Positions 7,904 through 16,958 are shown, counted from the first letter of the stretch. The stretch is 64,000 nt of DNA from Streptococcus plurextorum DSM 22810 (GCF_000423745.1 NZ_AUIO01000001.1:1-64000); one strand, 5' to 3'. Program-made: numbers and translations. The notes: a model not told the origin generated them from the sequence alone.

Positions 7904-9303
7904 CCTTTCTTCCTAGGTTTTATTCCTTCATCCAGTTTATTGTTTATTGCCGATCCTATCCAAGAACCGATAGCTCCGCCAACTATTCCACCTACGACAG
8001 CACCTACAGCTGCTCCTACACCAGGGATTGGTAGTATTGCTTGCCCAATTGCAGCTCCTGCTACTCTACCCACTGCCGATCCAGCTGTAGAGCTGACAAC
8101 ATCAACAGATACCTTTCGAACAGTCATTGCAGCAGCTTGTTCATTTGAATAACCTTTTTCTTCTAGAGTGCCAAAATTTGATGCCGCATCCAATGCTGTT
8201 CCAATCCAACCAGCAACTTTAAAAGCCTTACCTACCTTAGTCAATGACGAAAACGTTGTTCTATTTTCTTTCATCATACCTAAGTCTCTAGCTATAGTAC
8301 CGTGTTGGTAAGAAGGAAGTTTACTATATAACTTACCGACTGCAGAGTTATTATCAAAAATACTTTTTCCAAAAATTTTTAAATCCGAAATCTGAGCACC
8401 ACCTCGAGAAAAAACAGTTCCCCTTGTAAAGCTAACTGGATTATTTTTTTGCTTCCTTAAAATCGACATCCACTCCTTATAGCCTTTATACATATCTTTG
8501 GTTTCTATGCTTGCATCATGGCCAAATATCGTAAATTGTATCGGATTAATTATTTTGGCGCTGCTTTCAATACTATTATAGATATGCTTCGAATCTATCT
8601 GCTTAGTGTTTTCCGCTAAGCTCATCTCATCAATGCTTTTCTCAAAACTTGTTTTCCGATTAGCCCAGGTCTCATTGACCTGCTTGACCCACATCAAATC
8701 GTCTCGGGAGGGAATCACAAAGGTTTGGGTCTCGCCATTCCAGGAGGTTCTGGCCTGTGATAAGCCTTGATTGACTGCTTGATAGAGGCTCTCAATAGAC
8801 GAAAAAAGATTTGGAGACGAGGCATGAAAGGCTAGCAGTTTTCGAAGCTTCTCCTCCAGTTGGCGCCTGACTTCTTCCTGAATGGCTATCTGACGGTTCA
8901 AACTATTGATAAAGGAATAGTTGGGCTGGTCTGAGTAGTACTCCAGATTGCATAACCTTTGGTAGTATGTAATATGACGATTTGCCTGCGCAATCTTTTG
9001 ATGCAGGTCATCCTCTCTCAGGCTGACACTATCTACCGTAATGGTATAGGTCTTCGGTAGGCTCTTGGTCGCTGTGTCTATAGCTTCGTTTAATAAGATA
9101 CAAGCCCGTGTCAAGGGGATGAGCAATTGACTACAATAAGCCTTTGCCGAATCATAGGCGATACCTGACAAGCCCTCACTACTAAAAGCAAAGGCTCTTA
9201 GTGCTTCTTGCAAGTTCGCATAAGCTGCATTCTGCCTCTGCAAGACTCGAGTGGCACTATTTGCCTGATTCTGAGACGACTCTAGATACATATCAACGCC
9301 CAT
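7885..9303 (-). CDS. LXG toxin with glycine-zipper C-terminus (second module)
   Basis: A 472-residue T7SSb effector. Residues 1-221 form the helical LXG domain (starting MGVDMYLESSQN) that pairs with Lap proteins for export. A unique stretch follows (about 222-270), then a region shared with the first toxin (from about RGTVFSRGGAQ) and a Gly/Ala-rich glycine-zipper end (about 410-450, GxxxG spacing such as GGIVGGAIG) closing with KKGWSWPW. Such zippers insert into membranes; TelE of S. gallolyticus is a pore-forming LXG toxin of this kind. The start has a strong AGGAGG site and overlaps the lap2 stop by 11 bases. Bacterial membrane targeting is an inference. Confidence 0.83.
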   Translation of the reverse strand: MGVDMYLESSQNQANSATRVLQRQNAAYANLQEALRAFAFSSEGLSGIAYDSAKAYCSQLLIPLTRACILLNEAIDTATKSLPKTYTITVDSVSLREDDLHQKIAQANRHITYYQRLCNLEYYSDQPNYSFINSLNRQIAIQEEVRRQLEEKLRKLLAFHASSPNLFSSIESLYQAVNQGLSQARTSWNGETQTFVIPSRDDLMWVKQVNETWANRKTSFEKSIDEMSLAENTKQIDSKHIYNSIESSAKIINPIQFTIFGHDASIETKDMYKGYKEWMSILRKQKNNPVSFTRGTVFSRGGAQISDLKIFGKSIFDNNSAVGKLYSKLPSYQHGTIARDLGMMKENRTTFSSLTKVGKAFKVAGWIGTALDAASNFGTLEEKGYSNEQAAAMTVRKVSVDVVSSTAGSAVGRVAGAAIGQAILPIPGVGAAVGAVVGGIVGGAIGSWIGSAINNKLDEGIKPRKKGWSWPW

Positions 9304-9637
9304 AACTGTCCTCCTCCTGTTTTTGTTTTAACGATGCAAGATTTTCTTTCTCACCTTCCAAGCGCTTCATTGACTGATTGAGCTCTTCTTCTGCTTCCTG
9401 GAAATAGCGATGAACCTTGCGCGAGGTCTCTTGGTCTTGGTCTGCTAAATCTTGGAAATAGAAGCTATCCTCAGATCCCATCATCATTTCAGAAACCTCC
9501 CTTAAAAACCTCTGACTCTTTCTAGAAACTTCTTCGTAGTCATCTTGCATGACCTGAAGGCGTTCCTTTGCACGCCTTAACCCTTCTTCTTTACTTTTTA
9601 GGGATTGCTCCAAACTTGTAACGTTCTGATTAGTCAT
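9293..9637 (-). CDS. Lap2-type LXG-associated protein, DUF3958 (second module)
   Basis: A 114-residue, highly charged, all-helical coiled-coil protein beginning MTNQNVTSLEQSLKSKEEG. Family, size and place directly ahead of an LXG gene fit DUF3958, called Lap2 for TelA-type toxins in Streptococcus intermedius, which binds the LXG domain and helps present it to the secretion machine. It differs from its copy at 12630-12974 by only a few residues. Its start overlaps the stop of the truncated lap1; because that gene has no start here, the normal translational coupling is probably lost. Confidence 0.75.
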   Translation of the reverse strand: MTNQNVTSLEQSLKSKEEGLRRAKERLQVMQDDYEEVSRKSQRFLREVSEMMMGSEDSFYFQDLADQDQETSRKVHRYFQEAEEELNQSMKRLEGEKENLASLKQKQEEDSYGR

Positions 9638-9827
9638 TTAGCCGAAACCTCTTACTCGCATCCTCTAAACGCGACAATTGAGCAGCCGCTCTCTGATCCA
9701 TGGCATGAAAAGCCGATGACAGATGGTTGATATTTTGTGACATAGCCGAAACAACTGTGTTCATTTGAATGGCAGTTCTTTGTGCTAAATCAATCGCATC
9801 ATGGGCGTTAGTATTTCCCGAAATGGT
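9630..9827 (-). pseudogene. lap1 remnant (last third only)
   Basis: This stretch encodes residues about 38-102 of Lap1 and keeps the C-terminal FRLND motif and the stop overlapping lap2. Homology to the intact copy (12967-13275) ends abruptly at 9827. In-frame sequence just upstream reaches a stop without any start codon, so no full Lap1 can be made from this copy. The second toxin may borrow Lap1 from the first module. Confidence 0.85.
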
Positions 9828-9836
9828 TATAGGTTT

Positions 9837-9845
9837 ATTTTATCA
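9837..9845 (-). promoter_or_regulatory. candidate extended -10 promoter for the second module
   Basis: On the minus strand TGATAAAAT sits between the terminator of the first module and the lap1 remnant. No good -35 is visible (it would fall in the terminator hairpin). Confidence 0.3.
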
Positions 9846-9849
9846 TATC

Positions 9850-9884
9850 AAAAAGAAATCACCTAGAAAATTCTAGATGATTTC
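9850..9884 (-). terminator. terminator of the first LXG module
   Basis: On the minus strand a 14-bp stem (GAAATCATCTAGAA with TTCTAGGTGATTTC, one U-G pair) is followed by TTTTT. The rest of the gap 9885-10082 shows no gene. Confidence 0.75.
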
Positions 9885-10082
9885 ATAAGGTTATACAATT
9901 ACTCTTTCTTAAGCAAAAAAATACCTGAACATTGTTTAATATGTTTATAACGAATTGTCTCTCACTCCTAACAACATTTACAGGATATCTAAATCACTGT
10001 CTATTGTTCACAAAATTGAGAAAAACTGAGATTTACATTGTAATGTTAATCTCTAAAAATAATTCTTTATCAAAGATAAAAT

Positions 10083-10394
10083 TTAAATATCAAATTTATC
10101 GCTCTGCAGTTTAGGATATGTTGACTCTGAAACTAACCGATCATAATTTTCCGCAAAAATCTGTTCCTCAGAATTAACATAACCAAAATATATAACCGAT
10201 TCTATATCTTCTCTATTGAAAAATATAAATTCTTTACCATCAGTTATCCCCTCTGGATATAACACCGCAGAATAATCAAAATAGCCTAACTCTCCATTAT
10301 ATTCAAATAAAGCTGCTCGACTAACTATTAACAATGGAATATTGCCACCTTTTATTGTAATCACTGATCCAATTGGTAAAATTCTATCTTGCAT
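10083..10394 (-). CDS. DUF4176 protein, T7SS-associated (first module)
   Basis: A 103-residue homologue of the protein at 6907-7212, starting MQDRILPIGSVITIKGGN and sharing the LLIVSRAAL..NGELGYFDYSA core and the acidic FFNREDIESVIYFGYVN stretch. It lies 9 bases after the membrane-protein gene with its own AAGGAG site. It is not close enough to be a recent copy, unlike the LXG N-terminal block, so this half of the module has diverged or was exchanged separately. Confidence 0.8.
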   Translation of the reverse strand: MQDRILPIGSVITIKGGNIPLLIVSRAALFEYNGELGYFDYSAVLYPEGITDGKEFIFFNREDIESVIYFGYVNSEEQIFAENYDRLVSESTYPKLQSDKFDI

Positions 10395-10403
10395 TTTTTC
10401 TCC

Positions 10404-11099
10404 TTATCTTTTGTATAATTCTTTCAATAATTTCTTAATAATAATTGTTCTCAATATGATGTATCTAAAATTTATTGGAAAGGTCACAGTAAGCAATATT
10501 CCTAAAATGACTAATTTTAATAGAAAACTGGCTAATGTTGATTCCTGCCAATAAACCCAGTACATAGCTACATCTAACAAAACAAGCCCTGACATACTAA
10601 TGATCATCGCTACATAGGGAGTTTTATACTGAGCTAAAGCTGCATTTTGGCGAATAGTTGAGGTATACAAGTCCTCCAAATAAATAATCTGTTCGGAAAC
10701 AGCAGGTGGTTCTATTCTGCGAGCATTCTTCTTGAAATAGTGCATTAAATACTCAAAAACCACACTCATGATAAACATTGCAATGATAGGCAAAAGTACC
10801 GCGATCCCAAGTCCAAACCTCTCTATAGGAATAATCGCCTCGCTTCCATACTCTCCAAATAACCTAGATATATAAGATAAGAGCAATGGGGCTCCGGCTA
10901 ATGGAACAAATATAATCAATACTACGTTAATAAAAACTTGTGTCTGTTTCGTGTCACCTTCATCTCGTTGTTTCCAGATTAAACTCTTTGTTAGAAGATC
11001 ATACTCCGCAAAAATGCCTTGCTCAGGTAATTTTGTTCTGATAGGAACACCGCCAAAAATTAATAATTTTGAAAATAGCTTTACCATGGCCAACTCCAT
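10404..11099 (-). CDS. four-helix membrane protein, putative immunity to the first LXG toxin
   Basis: A 231-residue membrane protein with the same plan as that at 7205-7903: a soluble start containing an AEYDLLTKSLIWKQ stretch (compare AEYNIFTRSYTWRQ in the other), two pairs of membrane segments, and a basic tail. It overlaps the toxin stop by 19 bases, as its counterpart does. Immunity to the glycine-zipper toxin coded just before it is the simplest reading, and the divergence between the two proteins would fit specific pairs. Confidence 0.7.
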   Translation of the reverse strand: MELAMVKLFSKLLIFGGVPIRTKLPEQGIFAEYDLLTKSLIWKQRDEGDTKQTQVFINVVLIIFVPLAGAPLLLSYISRLFGEYGSEAIIPIERFGLGIAVLLPIIAMFIMSVVFEYLMHYFKKNARRIEPPAVSEQIIYLEDLYTSTIRQNAALAQYKTPYVAMIISMSGLVLLDVAMYWVYWQESTLASFLLKLVILGILLTVTFPINFRYIILRTIIIKKLLKELYKR

Positions 11100-12640
11100 C
11101 CTTTCTTTTGTGGTCTTATTCCTGAATCAAGATGATTATTTATCGCACTTCCTATGAATCCACCAATAAATCCACCTACTACGCTACCTACAGCAGCACC
11201 CACTGCGGCCCCAACTGGTCCACCTACAGCCAAACCAATAGATGCAAAAGCTAATTTTCCTACAGTAGCTCCTGCACTTGAAGTAGCTACATCAACCGCA
11301 ACTTTACGAGCAGTTATAACTGTTGATTGTTCATTTGAGTATCCTTTGGCTTTGAGATCAGAGAAATCTCCCGCAGCATTAACGGCTGTTCCAATCCAAC
11401 CAGCAACTTTAAAAGCCTTACCTACCTTATTCAATGATGAAAACGCTGTTCTATTTTCTTTCATCATGCTTAGATCTCTAGCAATAGTCCCATGTTGATA
11501 AGAGGGAAGCTTACTATACAACTTACCGACTGTAGAATTATTATCAAAAATACTTTTTCCAAATATTTTCAAATCTGAAATCTGAGCACCTCCTCTAGAA
11601 AAAACAGTTCCTCTTGCAAAACTAGCAGGATTACTCGAAAGCTTCCTCTGTATGGAGCTCAACTCTTTATATAGCCTATATAAGTCGTTTGAATCTACTC
11701 CAGATTCAATATTATTGATCGATATACTTGCTGGATTAATAACCGCCTCAAAAAGTTCAAAAAATTGCTTTGCCTGCTTCCAATCAGCTGCGGTTTTTAT
11801 CATGGTTAAATTTTGTAAAAAATCTTCAACTGCTGAATTTAGTGATGCTGGTAATTTATTTTGCGAATTTACTTGTACATATTCCCTAATCACAAGCAAA
11901 TCCTCTTCCGTCAATTCCCCTCCATTTTCTAACTTCCTAATAACAGCCTGATAATCCCGCTCCATCTTCTTGGTATTCTCAAAACTTGTTTTCCGATTAG
12001 CCCAGGTCTCATTGACCTGCTTGACCCACATCAAGTCGTCTCGGGAGGGAATCACAAAGGTTTGGGTCTCGCCATTCCATGAGGTTCTGGCCTGTGATAA
12101 GCCTTGGTTGACTGCTTGATAGAGGCTTTCAATGGTTGTGAAGAGATTTGGCGAGGAGGCATGAAAGGCTAGCAGTTTTCGAAGCTTCTCCTCCAATTGG
12201 CGCCTGACTTCTTCCTGAATGGCTATCTGACGGTTCAAACTATTGATAAAGGAATAGTTGGGCTGGTCTGAGTAGTACTCCAGATTGCACAACCTTTGAT
12301 AGTATGTAATATGACGATTTGCCTGCGCAATCTTTTGATGCAGATCATCCTCTCTCAGACTGACACTATCTACCGTAATGGTATAGGTCTTCGGTAGGCT
12401 CTTAGTCGCTGTCTCTATAGCTTCGTTTAATAAGATACAAGCCCGTGTCAAGGGGATGAGCAATTGACTGCAGTAAGCCTTAGCCGAATCATAGGCGATA
12501 CCTGACAAGCCCTCACTGCTAAAGGCAAAGGCTCTTAGTGCTTCTTGCAAGTTCGCATAAGCTGCATTCTGCCTCTGCAAGACTCGAGTGGCACTATTTG
12601 CCTGATTCTGAGACGACTCTAGATACATATCAACGCCCAT
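11081..12640 (-). CDS. LXG toxin with glycine-zipper C-terminus (first module)
   Basis: A 519-residue T7SSb effector. Residues 1-220 (LXG domain) differ from the second toxin at about three positions (Asp/Glu76, Ser/Thr168, Ser/Thr169). Residues about 221-320 are unique and longer than in the other toxin. From about RGTVFSRGGAQ onward both share a common tail, ending in a glycine zipper (about 455-497, VGGPVGAAVGAAVG) and KKGWSWPW. It is expected to be exported with Lap1 and Lap2 and to permeabilise membranes of competing bacteria, by analogy with TelE. AGGAGG ribosome binding site; start overlaps lap2 by 11 bases. Confidence 0.83.
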   Translation of the reverse strand: MGVDMYLESSQNQANSATRVLQRQNAAYANLQEALRAFAFSSEGLSGIAYDSAKAYCSQLLIPLTRACILLNEAIETATKSLPKTYTITVDSVSLREDDLHQKIAQANRHITYYQRLCNLEYYSDQPNYSFINSLNRQIAIQEEVRRQLEEKLRKLLAFHASSPNLFTTIESLYQAVNQGLSQARTSWNGETQTFVIPSRDDLMWVKQVNETWANRKTSFENTKKMERDYQAVIRKLENGGELTEEDLLVIREYVQVNSQNKLPASLNSAVEDFLQNLTMIKTAADWKQAKQFFELFEAVINPASISINNIESGVDSNDLYRLYKELSSIQRKLSSNPASFARGTVFSRGGAQISDLKIFGKSIFDNNSTVGKLYSKLPSYQHGTIARDLSMMKENRTAFSSLNKVGKAFKVAGWIGTAVNAAGDFSDLKAKGYSNEQSTVITARKVAVDVATSSAGATVGKLAFASIGLAVGGPVGAAVGAAVGSVVGGFIGGFIGSAINNHLDSGIRPQKKGWSWPW

Positions 12641-13164
12641 AACTGTCCTCCTTCTGTTTTTGTTCTAACGATGCAAGATTTTCTTTCTCACCTTCCAAGC
12701 GCTTCATTGACTGATTAAGCTCTTCCTCTGCTTCCTGGAAATAGCGATAAACCTTGCGCGAGGTCTCTTGGTCTTGGTCTGCTAAATCTTGGAAATAGAA
12801 GCTATCCTCAGATCCCATCATCATTTCAGAAACCTCTCTTAAAAACCTCTGACTCTTTCTAGAAACTTCTTCGTAGTCATCTTGCATGACCTGAAGGCGT
12901 TCTTTCGCATGCCTTAGACCTTCTTCTTTACTTTTTAGGGATTGCTCCAAACTTGTAACGTTCTGATTAGTCATTTAGCCGAAACCTCTTACTCGCATCC
13001 TCTAAACGCGACAATTGAGCAGCCACTCTCTGATCCATGGCATGAAAAGCCGATGACAGATGGTTGATATTTTGTGACATAGCCGAAACAACTGTGTTCA
13101 TTTGAATGGCAGTCCTTTGTGCTAAATCAATCGCATCATGGGCCTTACTATTTCCCGAAATGGT
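11976..13164 (-). repeat. copy A of the 1,189-bp duplicated block
   Basis: Matches 8639-9827. It covers the last two thirds of lap1, all of lap2 and the LXG N-terminal 221 codons. Its toxin-side end coincides with the border between the conserved LXG domain and the variable middle of the toxin. Confidence 0.85.
12630..12974 (-). CDS. Lap2-type LXG-associated protein, DUF3958 (first module)
   Basis: A 114-residue charged coiled-coil protein, nearly identical to the product of 9293-9637. In characterised T7SSb systems Lap2 forms a complex with Lap1 and the LXG domain before export. The start overlaps the lap1 stop in the sequence ATGACTAA; the nearest purine-rich site (GAGG) is far upstream, so it is probably translated by coupling to lap1. 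Assignment to DUF3958 is from memory of family features. Confidence 0.77.
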   Translation of the reverse strand: MTNQNVTSLEQSLKSKEEGLRHAKERLQVMQDDYEEVSRKSQRFLREVSEMMMGSEDSFYFQDLADQDQETSRKVYRYFQEAEEELNQSMKRLEGEKENLASLEQKQKEDSYGR

Positions 13165-13275
13165 CGATTGACTATCCTTACTGATTTGCCCACTATTAGA
13201 CAGACTCTCTATGGCCCTTGCCAAAGCTGTTGCACGCTCTACAGCTAAAGTTGTATTATTCTTTAACTCACCCAT
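12967..13275 (-). CDS. Lap1-type LXG-associated protein (TIGR04197/DUF3130)
   Basis: A 102-residue helical WXG100-like protein that heads the effector operon. Its C-terminus ends FRLND, matching the FxxxD export motif described for Lap1 of LXG toxins. The middle (from about AHDAIDLAQRTAIQ) is amphipathic. The start has an AAGGGGG ribosome binding site. It is the only intact lap1 in the window, so it may serve both toxins. Confidence 0.8.
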   Translation of the reverse strand: MGELKNNTTLAVERATALARAIESLSNSGQISKDSQSTISGNSKAHDAIDLAQRTAIQMNTVVSAMSQNINHLSSAFHAMDQRVAAQLSRLEDASKRFRLND

Positions 13276-13305
13276 TTCCTATCCCCCTTAAGATTTACTA
13301 TCAAT

Positions 13306-13314
13306 ATTATAACA
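13306..13314 (-). promoter_or_regulatory. lap1/LXG operon promoter (extended -10)
   Basis: On the minus strand TGTTATAAT, a perfect extended -10, about 30 bases before the lap1 start. The -35 region is only T-rich. Confidence 0.6.
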
Positions 13315-13673
13315 CAAAAAAGTTAAAAAATTCAGACCTAATCATCTCTAACAAGTGATTAGCAACAAAAGAAATAGTGGCTTCTTAGGGATTATAATAT
13401 ATCCTACAGTTTCTTGTTTTTTTAGAATAGAGTGGTTCATTTGTAATAGGAGACTTTTGCTCGTCATAATGTGAAAGGCGAATAACAAATATAATAATCA
13501 GTTAAATGGTGCATCATGATTAACCCTAGTTTTAATAGCATAATCTCGATTTGTCCCTTAGTTTTAGGTATGGAAGGTGATTACAAACGCCCCATTAAAA
13601 TTGATATGAGGTGTATTTATCCATTAAGCTTCTATCGAATGCGCACAGGTTCTATTATTGATTTACAGAATTA

Positions 13674-13711
13674 AAAAAAGCTAAAAATCATTTTTGATTT
13701 TTAGCTTTTTT
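13674..13711 (-). terminator. srtA terminator, probably bidirectional
   Basis: A perfect 17-bp stem with a 4-base loop. A- and T-runs at the two feet make it competent on both strands. It lies about 40 bases after the srtA stop. Confidence 0.85.
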
Positions 13712-13751
13712 GTCAATAATCTTGATAGTAGGAAGTGCATTGACCATCTAG

Positions 13752-14480
13752 TTACCAAACCATTTGGTTGTACTGCATTTCAAAAGCTTTTAGAACTGTT
13801 GCATCAGCTTCATCAAATAATACTTCCCCTTCAAAAGTACCTTTGACAATGGTACGCTGTGTGGCCTCTGCATCCGTACAAGTGACTAAGGTGATTTCAT
13901 TAACGCCTTCTTGATCATTGAGAACATAAACGGCTGTCGGATCCACCACCTCAACACTCGTAATGCTATAGGTATAGATTTTTTCCTTATCCGTCAGGTA
14001 AATCTTCATTCCGTTTTTAGCATTTTCCAATGGAGAGAAAAGCATTTGCGAAGATCCAGTGATTCCAAAGACATGGTGACTCGCTAGAGTATAGTTTCCT
14101 TTGCCCATGACTTGACTTTCTTTCATGGTACCTGCACCATAAGAAAGTTCGGTATTTCCGAGTCCTTTAAAAATCGGTAGATTGATTTTTAAATCCGGAA
14201 TTGCAATACCACCAATAACAGGCAAGTCTTGCGCATTCATCTGAGCAGCTAAGATAGACTCTGTAGAAATGGATTGAACGGATTCAAAATCAAAGGTCGT
14301 CTCTGCTGTCTTGTTTTTATCAATGGCTTCTTTTGACACTTGAGCAACTTGATATTTATTTGTATTCCAAGCAATCAAGGTGTTTCTAATCGTCTTATTA
14401 AATATTAAGGCAATACCAATGACAACTAAAAGGAAAATAAGCGCTGATCGGAAAAATCCTTTTATTTTATTCTTCTTCAT
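13752..14480 (-). CDS. srtA: sortase A (class A transpeptidase)
   Basis: A 242-residue membrane-anchored transpeptidase that cleaves LPXTG motifs and links surface proteins to the cell wall. It has an N-terminal membrane segment (about 11-28) and the full catalytic set: His135 in LASHHVFG, Cys201 in TLVTC and Arg209, with spacing of 66 and 8 as in the S. pyogenes enzyme. The start overlaps the gyrA stop by 14 bases; gyrA-srtA is the usual streptococcal arrangement. The metalloprotease at 40830-46904 is a likely substrate. Confidence 0.96.
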   Translation of the reverse strand: MKKNKIKGFFRSALIFLLVVIGIALIFNKTIRNTLIAWNTNKYQVAQVSKEAIDKNKTAETTFDFESVQSISTESILAAQMNAQDLPVIGGIAIPDLKINLPIFKGLGNTELSYGAGTMKESQVMGKGNYTLASHHVFGITGSSQMLFSPLENAKNGMKIYLTDKEKIYTYSITSVEVVDPTAVYVLNDQEGVNEITLVTCTDAEATQRTIVKGTFEGEVLFDEADATVLKAFEMQYNQMVW

Positions 14481-16920
14481 GGTTTACCTCTTCAGTTTCT
14501 TCAGCCTTTACTAAGGCAAATGTCATGATTTTAGCTTCGTCAGCTAGTTTCATAACCTTAACCCCTTGTGTAGAGCGGCCGGTTTGTGAAATATTGGCAA
14601 CGCTAGTCCTAATGATCACGCCTGTATCAGTAATAATCATAATATCTTCATCACCTGAGATGGTCAACAATCCAGCTAGCGGCCCATTTTTATCCGTAAT
14701 ATTGGCTGTTTTGATCCCTTTACCCCCACGACCTTTGGTTGGGTACTCAGTGGCGCTTGTACGCTTACCATAACCTTTTTCAGTAATGACTAGTACCTCT
14801 TGATCTTGAGAAATAGCTGACGCTCCCACGACCAAATCTTCATCACGAAGAGTGATTCCTTTTACCCCTGTTGCCACGCGACTCATGCTACGAATGCTAT
14901 CTTCACGGAAGCGCACAGAATAACCTGTCTTCGTACCGATGATAATATCGTCTGATCCATTGGTCAAAAGAACATTGATTAGCTGATCATCTTCACGTAA
15001 ATTAAGTGCCTTCAGACCATTTTGACGGATATTGGCAAATTCTGTCACATTGGTGCGTTTAACCACACCTTGACGCGTTGTGAAGAAGAAATGTTTATCC
15101 TCTGCATCTTCCAGACGCAAGTTGATAACCGTTTGAATATGCTCACCCTCTTCTAGTTTTAAGAGGTTGATAATTGGTAAGCCCTTAGCTGTACGCCCAT
15201 ATTCAGGAATTTCATAAGCTTTGAGACGGTAAACACGGCCTAGATTTGTAAAGAAGAGAAGGTTATCGTGGGTTGAAGTTGACACCAAATCTTTAACAAA
15301 ATCATCATCGTTAACTCCAGTCCCTTGAACTCCTCTTCCGCCACGCTTCTGCGAACGGAACTCATCTTGGGCTAGACGTTTGATATAACCTTTGTTAGAA
15401 AGGGTAATTAAAACATCTTCTTCTTCAATCAAATCCTCATCTTCTAACGTCAATACTTCACCCACAATGAGCTCCGTGCGACGATTATCAGCGTATTTAC
15501 GTTTAATCTCATCTAATTCTTCTTTGATGATAAGGACAACACGTTCAGGTTTTGCTAAAATATCAGCCAAATCAGCAATTAATGCGATTAAATCATTGTA
15601 CTCTGACTGAATTTTATCTCTTTCCAAACCGGTCAAACGTCTGAGGCGCATATCGAGAATGGCTTGACTTTGACGATCGGACAAATCAAAGCGACTCATC
15701 AATTCCGCTTGTGCTTCGGCATCTGTCTGGCTACCACGAATAATGGCAATAACCTCATCTAAGTGATCAAGGGCAATCAGTAACCCTTCTAAAATATGCG
15801 CACGTGCTTCTGCTTTTTCTTTATCAAAGCGTGTCCGGCGAACGATGACCTCTTTTTGGTGCTCGATGTAGTTGGTGATAATCTGCTTTAAGGAGAGAAT
15901 CTTAGGGATTCCCTTTTCAATCGCCAACATATTGAAGCTAAAGTTTGTCTGTAATTGAGTTAGCTTAAAGAGGTTGTTAAGAATCACATTAGCAGATGCA
16001 TCTCGACGAACCTCAATGACAAAGCGAACGCCCTCACGACTAGACTCATCACGGACAGCTGTAATGCCTTCAATACGCTTTTCTTGGGCTAAACGAACAA
16101 TGTGTTCATGCACCTTAGTCTTATTGACACCATAAGGAAACTCAGTGACGACAATACGTTCACGCCCATTGCTTGTGGTCTCAATTTCTGTACGAGAACG
16201 TAGGACAATAGAGCCTTTTCCAGTCTCATAAGCACGGTGAATACCAGATTTCCCCATAACCAAAGCTCCCGTAGGGAAATCAGGTCCAGGAATAACTTCC
16301 ATCAAGTCTCGAGTTGTCACCTCTGGATTATCCATAACAAGTTTGACAGCATCGATAGACTCTCCCAAGTTATGAGGTGGAATATTGGTTGCCATCCCTA
16401 CCGCAATACCTGTCGCACCGTTGACCAAGAGGTTAGGAAAGCGTGCTGGTAAAACCAAAGGCTCTCGTTCAGAACCATCATAGTTGTCTCTGAAGTCTAC
16501 GGTATTTTTGTTGATATCGCGCAGCATTTCCAAAGCAATTTTACTCATACGAGCTTCGGTATAACGCTGAGCCGCTGCACCGTCTCCGTCCATGGAACCA
16601 AAGTTTCCGTGACCATCAACTAGCATGTGACGATAAGACCACCACTGAGCCATACGCACCATGGCCTCGTAAATGGAGCTATCTCCGTGCGGATGGTATT
16701 TACCCATGACATCACCCGTGATACGAGCGGATTTCTTATGAGGTTTATCTGGTGTTACTCCCAGTTCATTCATTCCATAAAGAATACGACGATGCACAGG
16801 CTTAAGGCCGTCACGAACGTCAGGAAGTGCGCGTGAAACGATAACCGACATGGCATAATCGATGAAGGATGTCTTCATTTCCGTGGCAAGGTTAACGTCA
16901 ACTAAATGTTTATCTTGCAT
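14467..16920 (-). CDS. gyrA: DNA gyrase subunit A
   Basis: An 817-residue subunit of type II topoisomerase that, with GyrB, puts negative supercoils into DNA. The catalytic tyrosine is Tyr120 in [10 protein letters not shown]. In the quinolone-determining region Ser81 and Glu85 (HGDSSIYE) are the residues usual in susceptible streptococci. A GyrA-box-like QKRGGRG and six-bladed C-terminal repeats follow. The ATG at 16918-16920 ([10 protein letters not shown]) is chosen because an AGAGG site lies upstream and family members start there; an upstream TTG frame start is not supported. Confidence 0.97.
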   Translation of the reverse strand: MQDKHLVDVNLATEMKTSFIDYAMSVIVSRALPDVRDGLKPVHRRILYGMNELGVTPDKPHKKSARITGDVMGKYHPHGDSSIYEAMVRMAQWWSYRHMLVDGHGNFGSMDGDGAAAQRYTEARMSKIALEMLRDINKNTVDFRDNYDGSEREPLVLPARFPNLLVNGATGIAVGMATNIPPHNLGESIDAVKLVMDNPEVTTRDLMEVIPGPDFPTGALVMGKSGIHRAYETGKGSIVLRSRTEIETTSNGRERIVVTEFPYGVNKTKVHEHIVRLAQEKRIEGITAVRDESSREGVRFVIEVRRDASANVILNNLFKLTQLQTNFSFNMLAIEKGIPKILSLKQIITNYIEHQKEVIVRRTRFDKEKAEARAHILEGLLIALDHLDEVIAIIRGSQTDAEAQAELMSRFDLSDRQSQAILDMRLRRLTGLERDKIQSEYNDLIALIADLADILAKPERVVLIIKEELDEIKRKYADNRRTELIVGEVLTLEDEDLIEEEDVLITLSNKGYIKRLAQDEFRSQKRGGRGVQGTGVNDDDFVKDLVSTSTHDNLLFFTNLGRVYRLKAYEIPEYGRTAKGLPIINLLKLEEGEHIQTVINLRLEDAEDKHFFFTTRQGVVKRTNVTEFANIRQNGLKALNLREDDQLINVLLTNGSDDIIIGTKTGYSVRFREDSIRSMSRVATGVKGITLRDEDLVVGASAISQDQEVLVITEKGYGKRTSATEYPTKGRGGKGIKTANITDKNGPLAGLLTISGDEDIMIITDTGVIIRTSVANISQTGRSTQGVKVMKLADEAKIMTFALVKAEETEEVNHEEE

Positions 16921-16958
16921 TCTAACAAATGCCTCTTTTCTTTTCAAAAGTCTATTCT

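Larger units (their letters stand above)
8639..9827 (-). repeat. copy B of a 1,189-bp duplicated block
   Basis: Covers the lap1 remnant, lap2 and the first 221 codons of the LXG gene. It aligns with 11976-13164 at a constant offset of 3,337 bases, with only scattered substitutions and no indel seen. Outside both ends the sequences differ abruptly, so these are the duplication or recombination limits. Confidence 0.85.
13276..13751. other. 476-base gap: effector promoter, srtA terminator, one doubtful 52-codon frame
   Basis: The right part holds the srtA terminator and the left part the lap1 promoter. Between them a plus-strand frame at 13516-13674 could encode 52 residues (MINPSFNSIISICPLVLG...), but it has no ribosome binding site and no family I recognise. 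It may be a decayed gene fragment left at the border between the conserved gyrA-srtA region and the T7SS locus. Confidence 0.5.

Noticed and set aside
9630..9827. Intact small gene upstream of the second lap2
   Set aside because: Only the last third of lap1 is present, with an in-frame stop and no start codon upstream.
11154..11498. Long plus-strand frame opposite the glycine-zipper end of the LXG gene
   Set aside because: It is Pro/Thr/Ala-rich because it is the antisense of Gly/Ala codons; no ribosome binding site or promoter.
4563..13275. Insertion sequence or phage origin of the LXG island
   Set aside because: No transposase, integrase or terminal inverted repeats are seen; homologous recombination between repeated blocks explains the layout.
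13516..13674. 52-residue plus-strand gene
   Set aside because: No ribosome binding site, no recognised family; kept only as a doubtful remnant in the gap description.
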